Of a DNA stretch of 64,000 nucleotides, positions 60,720-64,000 are shown piece after piece. Under the pieces are notes generated by a model. That model had not been told where the DNA came from, ran no database searches, and saw only the letters and a list, made by a program, of their open reading frames with translations. The stretch's first letter is position 1. Each line of letters starts with the position of its first letter. The stretch is from the NCBI RefSeq assembly GCF_000382385.1, contig NZ_KB908323.1:68440-132439 (forward strand). Direction: 5' to 3'. The stretch is from Segatella maculosa DSM 19339 = JCM 15638. Lineage in GTDB: Bacteria > Bacteroidota > Bacteroidia > Bacteroidales > Bacteroidaceae. A program made the position numbers and the translations under genes.

Positions 60720-62105
60720 TTACTTGTTCATCAGATAATCAAATGCATTGCGAGTCATTTTGGCAATGTTTTTGTGATAGTTCTCAGCCACTTCAGCGAT
60801 GCTGTACCAGTCGTAACAGCCTGAACCGATACATAGTATCTTGCCCTTTGTGCCGCTTGTAGGGAATTCCCATGCCACGATAGCACCGTCGCCACCATAC
60901 GCAAGGTCTTTTCCTCCGGTCTTACTACGCCATGCTGTGTAGTCATCATAACCGCCCCAATCGTTTCCAATGTGCCATTGTGCGGTAGAGTTAGTAATGC
61001 GATAGCCTACATCACAGGTGTAGACATTTGCCGGTTCACCGCTCTTCATGATGAGATTTTGGAACAAAGGATGATCCGTGTGGCCTGTAATCATGAAACT
61101 CCATGGCCCATTTACGGTCTCAGCATCAGCCTCGTTCTGTCCCCAACAGTTGTTAGGACAGGCATTGTTGGCAACGGCTCCAATCTCTGCAGGCATATTG
61201 GTTGCATAGCGTGTAAAGAGGAATGAGCCACCATTATTATAATAGTCTTTCAGCTTCAAGGCTGCATTGAGGGCTTCGGGAGCTGAAGCTTCAAATGCAT
61301 TTTTGCCGTCAACGCCACCGTCTTTGTGGTAATGCCACCATATAACTTTACATTCGCTGAGGTCTACAGTGCCGTTCTTGATATCGGCAAAAGAGGCATA
61401 AAGCGAGTTGGAAACGTTCTCCAGCATCCACTTGCAGGCCGTTTGTTCCTCCATATTCAACTGATCCATCGAGGCAGCCAAGCCTACAAAGACAGCCGAA
61501 GGTTTGCCGATTGCAGTCACGGTAACGGTGTATTGACTCTCTGCTGTATTGTTCTTGACTTTGAAGACAACAGGATTAATGAAGTTTGTCGGCACGCCAC
61601 TCATTGGTTCGAGGGTTGCATCATCGCTGTATTCAATAGTAGGCGTGAGGGCTGTAAGGTCAAGTTCCTTTGGAACATATACCGAAATGGTTTTGTATTC
61701 CTCATCAATGATCCCCGTATAAATGTCGTTTATTTTGAAACTCTTTATCTTGGCTTCATCACGTTTCACGCTAATCGTCCAGTCAAGCAGTACATCTCCG
61801 TTGGTCACACGAATGACTTGCGGTGTAGACATATTGAGTTTATCGCCCACTTTGATGTTGCTTTCGGCACCGTCGCTGATAGTAAGTGTGGTCACAGCCA
61901 TATTTTCAACGGTATAAGTCTCTGGAACGCGTACTGTAACCGTACGGTTTGCCGAGTCAATAGTGCCCTCGTATTGGTCGAGTTTCAGGCTCTTCAGTGC
62001 ACAATTCCCATTGAGTTGCAAGTCAGAAACGTTGCTGTCGCTGCATGATGTGAATGTAATCACGCCCAACAATACTATAAATAATGTTGAAATCAGTCTT
62101 TTCAT
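60720..62105 (-). CDS. Surface glycan-binding lipoprotein, DUF4960
   Basis: 461 aa from ATG 62105 (MKRLISTLFIVLLGVITFTSC); a start at 62114 overlaps susD. Lipoprotein Cys21 with SDSNVSD. Two Ig/BACON-like domains of about 85 residues follow (SLKLDQYEGTIDSANRTVTV; SFKINDIYTGIIDEEYKTISV), then a C-terminal DUF4960 domain (VIWWHYHKDGGVDG, NNGGSFLFTRYATN, GKILCIGSGCYDWYS). DUF4960 proteins are the surface binding proteins of fructan loci. It lies 2 bp after the susD stop and 10 bp before the GH32-like gene. Confidence 0.85.
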   Translation of the reverse strand: MKRLISTLFIVLLGVITFTSCSDSNVSDLQLNGNCALKSLKLDQYEGTIDSANRTVTVRVPETYTVENMAVTTLTISDGAESNIKVGDKLNMSTPQVIRVTNGDVLLDWTISVKRDEAKIKSFKINDIYTGIIDEEYKTISVYVPKELDLTALTPTIEYSDDATLEPMSGVPTNFINPVVFKVKNNTAESQYTVTVTAIGKPSAVFVGLAASMDQLNMEEQTACKWMLENVSNSLYASFADIKNGTVDLSECKVIWWHYHKDGGVDGKNAFEASAPEALNAALKLKDYYNNGGSFLFTRYATNMPAEIGAVANNACPNNCWGQNEADAETVNGPWSFMITGHTDHPLFQNLIMKSGEPANVYTCDVGYRITNSTAQWHIGNDWGGYDDYTAWRSKTGGKDLAYGGDGAIVAWEFPTSGTKGKILCIGSGCYDWYSIAEVAENYHKNIAKMTRNAFDYLMNK

Positions 62106-62107
62106 AA

Positions 62108-63841
62108 TTACCATGCTCCTATGTTTTGTGTATAATGACCGTTCGATGCAGCAATCTGTGCGTATGGAATCGGCAGGTATTCATTCTTGTCCTTAGTGAA
62201 CTTAGCACCTTTATATATAGCGCAGTCGTTGGCTTCTTCTGCATAATATTTATTGATAACGCTCTCTGCTTCGCCCCAACGAACAAGGTCAAAGAAGCGC
62301 TCACTCTCCATACCAAGCTCTACCCTACGTTCCATTTTAACGATTTTCAAAGCTTGATTTTGGTCATAGCTGCCAGTATAAGTCCCGACATTCATCTTTA
62401 CACCGTATTTACTTTCATAATCACCGATAACACTCATGCTCTGTTTTGCACGTGCACGAAGTCGGTTAACGAGTGAAATGGCTTCATTGATTCGGCCGTC
62501 ATTCAACTGAACTAAAGCTTCGGCACGTTCCAATAGCACATCGGCATAGCGGAAAACGATGCGATTCATTGGTGTGCCCCACCATGAACCTTTGATGAGA
62601 TAGCCACAGTCTGGGTCTACATTCTGCTTCAATGTGACATAATAGCCATAGAGACCATTCGATCTACTCCATGTAGCGCTCTCGTCCATGATATACTTTT
62701 TGTTGAATTCATAAGGCAAACCAGGAATTCCAACGGTGAGAAACAGGCGCGGATCAGCATAATCCTTGGTCTTGTCATAATTGTCTTTGTTGAAGTTGTC
62801 AAGTTCAGGAAGACCGTTGTTGTCGGTCTTAAAGGCATTGACAAGGTTCTGACTGGGTTTGTAGAAGTCGCAACCTCCATCGGTAACTCCAGGAATATTC
62901 GGCACAATCAGACCGTAGCTCCAGTTCAGATTACCGTATTTTGTACCGTCGTTCATGGAATACTGCATGGCCCAGATACTCTCTTTGCCATTCTCATACT
63001 GTGGTTCTGGACGGAAGTTGTCGTGGAAATCAGCTGCGAGTCCATAACCTCCGGCCGTATAAATACTTTCATCTGTGTATTCGATAACCTTCTTCAAGTC
63101 GTCTTTCGAGATGCTCGTTACCTGGTTACTTTCAGCATTATCCTGATGATAAGCCTTGTAAAGATAGACCTTTGCAAGGAAAGCTGCAGCGGCAGCCTTG
63201 CTGGGTCGGCCCACTTCTGTTTGCTTCACAGGCAGCGTTTTGTAAGCAACCTCAAGGTCGTTGATAATCTGTTGCCAGCCTTCATCATTGTTAAACTCAC
63301 GGTTGGAAAGGTTGTTATACTCCTCGGTTGTGAGGCTTTCGTTCATAATGAAGGGGATATTCTTATAGAGTCTCTTCAAAAGGAAGTGACCATAAGCACG
63401 GAGATATTTCATCTCGGCTATTCTTTCGGCTTTCAGCGGATAGCTTGTTGCGTCTGTTTTATCAAGCAGAGCAATGGCAGTATTCACGCGGGAGATGCAA
63501 TTGTAAAGGCGTTGCCACATGTCACTGATGTTCCAATTGGTGGTAAGAATGCCCTGAGAAACTTCCAACTGGTGGAAAACATCACCGTCACTCGTACCAT
63601 TGCCGCCCTTATAAGCATCGTCGCTGCGCACATCAAAGTTCCACATTGAGAACGAAGAGTTGATGTCTTCGGCCGAAATCCATACGGCATAAGCCGATAT
63701 AACAAGGTTATCCACATATTTGGATTCCTTTACTTGCTTGTCGCTCAGCGTTCCCTGCGGTGTCTGTTTGTCGAGGAAATCAGAGCAACTACCTAATACA
63801 AGCGTCATCAACGCCGTACAAATATATATTAATTTCTTCAT
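62108..63841 (-). CDS. susD: SusD-like fructan-binding outer-membrane lipoprotein
   Basis: 577 aa from ATG 63841 (MKKLIYICTALMTLVLGSC), lipoprotein Cys19 with SDFLDKQTPQGTLSD, the usual SusD start. Tetratricopeptide-like helices follow (YLRAYGHFLLKRLYKNIPFI, AAAAFLAKVYLYKAYHQDN) and the C-terminal ADVLLERAEALVQLNDG...VERRVELGMESERFFDLVRWG region (in parts). It caps the SusC transporter and binds the glycan. Ten bp separate it from the SusC stop. Confidence 0.95.
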   Translation of the reverse strand: MKKLIYICTALMTLVLGSCSDFLDKQTPQGTLSDKQVKESKYVDNLVISAYAVWISAEDINSSFSMWNFDVRSDDAYKGGNGTSDGDVFHQLEVSQGILTTNWNISDMWQRLYNCISRVNTAIALLDKTDATSYPLKAERIAEMKYLRAYGHFLLKRLYKNIPFIMNESLTTEEYNNLSNREFNNDEGWQQIINDLEVAYKTLPVKQTEVGRPSKAAAAAFLAKVYLYKAYHQDNAESNQVTSISKDDLKKVIEYTDESIYTAGGYGLAADFHDNFRPEPQYENGKESIWAMQYSMNDGTKYGNLNWSYGLIVPNIPGVTDGGCDFYKPSQNLVNAFKTDNNGLPELDNFNKDNYDKTKDYADPRLFLTVGIPGLPYEFNKKYIMDESATWSRSNGLYGYYVTLKQNVDPDCGYLIKGSWWGTPMNRIVFRYADVLLERAEALVQLNDGRINEAISLVNRLRARAKQSMSVIGDYESKYGVKMNVGTYTGSYDQNQALKIVKMERRVELGMESERFFDLVRWGEAESVINKYYAEEANDCAIYKGAKFTKDKNEYLPIPYAQIAASNGHYTQNIGAW

Positions 63842-63851
63842 TGTTTTAGAT

Positions 63852-64000
63852 TTAGAATGTAACATTCAGTCCGAAAGTGATGTTGAGTGGGATTGGATAT
63901 CCAAAGTTAGGATTCTCCGGATCAACGCCCGTGAAGCTCTTGCTATGGACAGTAAGTAGGTTCTGTGCACTCAAATAAACACGGAAACGCTCCATAAAGA
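63852..64000 (-). CDS. susC: SusC-like TonB-dependent transporter, C-terminal end only
   Basis: Only the last 49 codons are inside the window: ...ERFRVYLSAQNLLTVHSKSF, then TGVDPENPNFGYPIPLNI and TFGLNVTF before the stop at 63852-63854. RVYLSAQNLLT and the final aromatic residue are typical of the last strands of SusC barrels. With SusD it imports fructan oligosaccharides. The locus promoter must lie beyond the right edge. Confidence 0.92.
   Translation of the reverse strand, partial: FMERFRVYLSAQNLLTVHSKSFTGVDPENPNFGYPIPLNITFGLNVTF

Overview
The window looks like a chromosome segment of a Bacteroidales bacterium, most likely Prevotella or a close relative. The evidence is mixed: SusC/SusD pairs, a hybrid two-component regulator (HTCS), a PorT-like protein, a fimbrillin lipoprotein, and many TTTG-N19/20-TAnnTTTG promoters. 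The species cannot be named from the sequence alone.

Layout. 1-5.5 kb: the start of a secreted pectate-lyase-like gene (cut by the left edge), a small 2[4Fe-4S] ferredoxin, PorT, a 5'-nucleotidase split into two genes, and ribosomal protein L19. 6.1-10.9 kb: a lipoprotein, then a four-gene operon gtrA-like / GT2 / polytopic GT-C-like / glf that suggests galactofuranose decoration of a surface glycan. 10.9-12.2 kb: a decayed region with an evenly spaced palindrome array. 12.2-17.4 kb: YihY/BrkB, PrmC, an AlbA_2-type ATP-binding regulator, RecX and ComF. 18-31.7 kb: an HTCS, a NahK-like kinase, and a GH31-GH2-GH3 operon with the enzyme set that dismantles xyloglucan oligosaccharides. 32.3-39.5 kb: housekeeping genes (DUF4831, nnr, hpt, adk, obgE, pgeF, an M23 protein). 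39.6-42 kb: a short peptide and a fimbrillin lipoprotein behind a leader carrying an (AC)16 tract. 42.3-49.2 kb: an HU-like protein, a small lipoprotein, a DUF3791-DUF3990-DUF3791 toxin-antitoxin-like unit, a GH35 beta-galactosidase, an ECF sigma factor and two small membrane proteins. 49.5-54.3 kb: an FKBP lipoprotein, GlyRS, PepD and a Skp/OmpH-like protein. 55-64 kb: a fructan utilisation locus in the gene order of the Bacteroides levan locus (fructokinase, MFS transporter, GH32, GH32-like lipoprotein, DUF4960 binding protein, SusD, and the 3' end of SusC).

The most unusual content is between the genes. Seven intergenic sites carry arrays of a dyad-symmetric repeat with an exact 22-bp period (22 full units in all). 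Most are joined by a conserved linker to 95-118 bp elements with palindromic terminal inverted repeats. At least five other intergenic tandem arrays, unrelated in sequence, also have a 21-22 bp period. Every non-overlapping convergent gene pair in the window has one of these or other hairpin repeats between its stops. I see no transposase, tRNA, rRNA or CRISPR/Cas genes.
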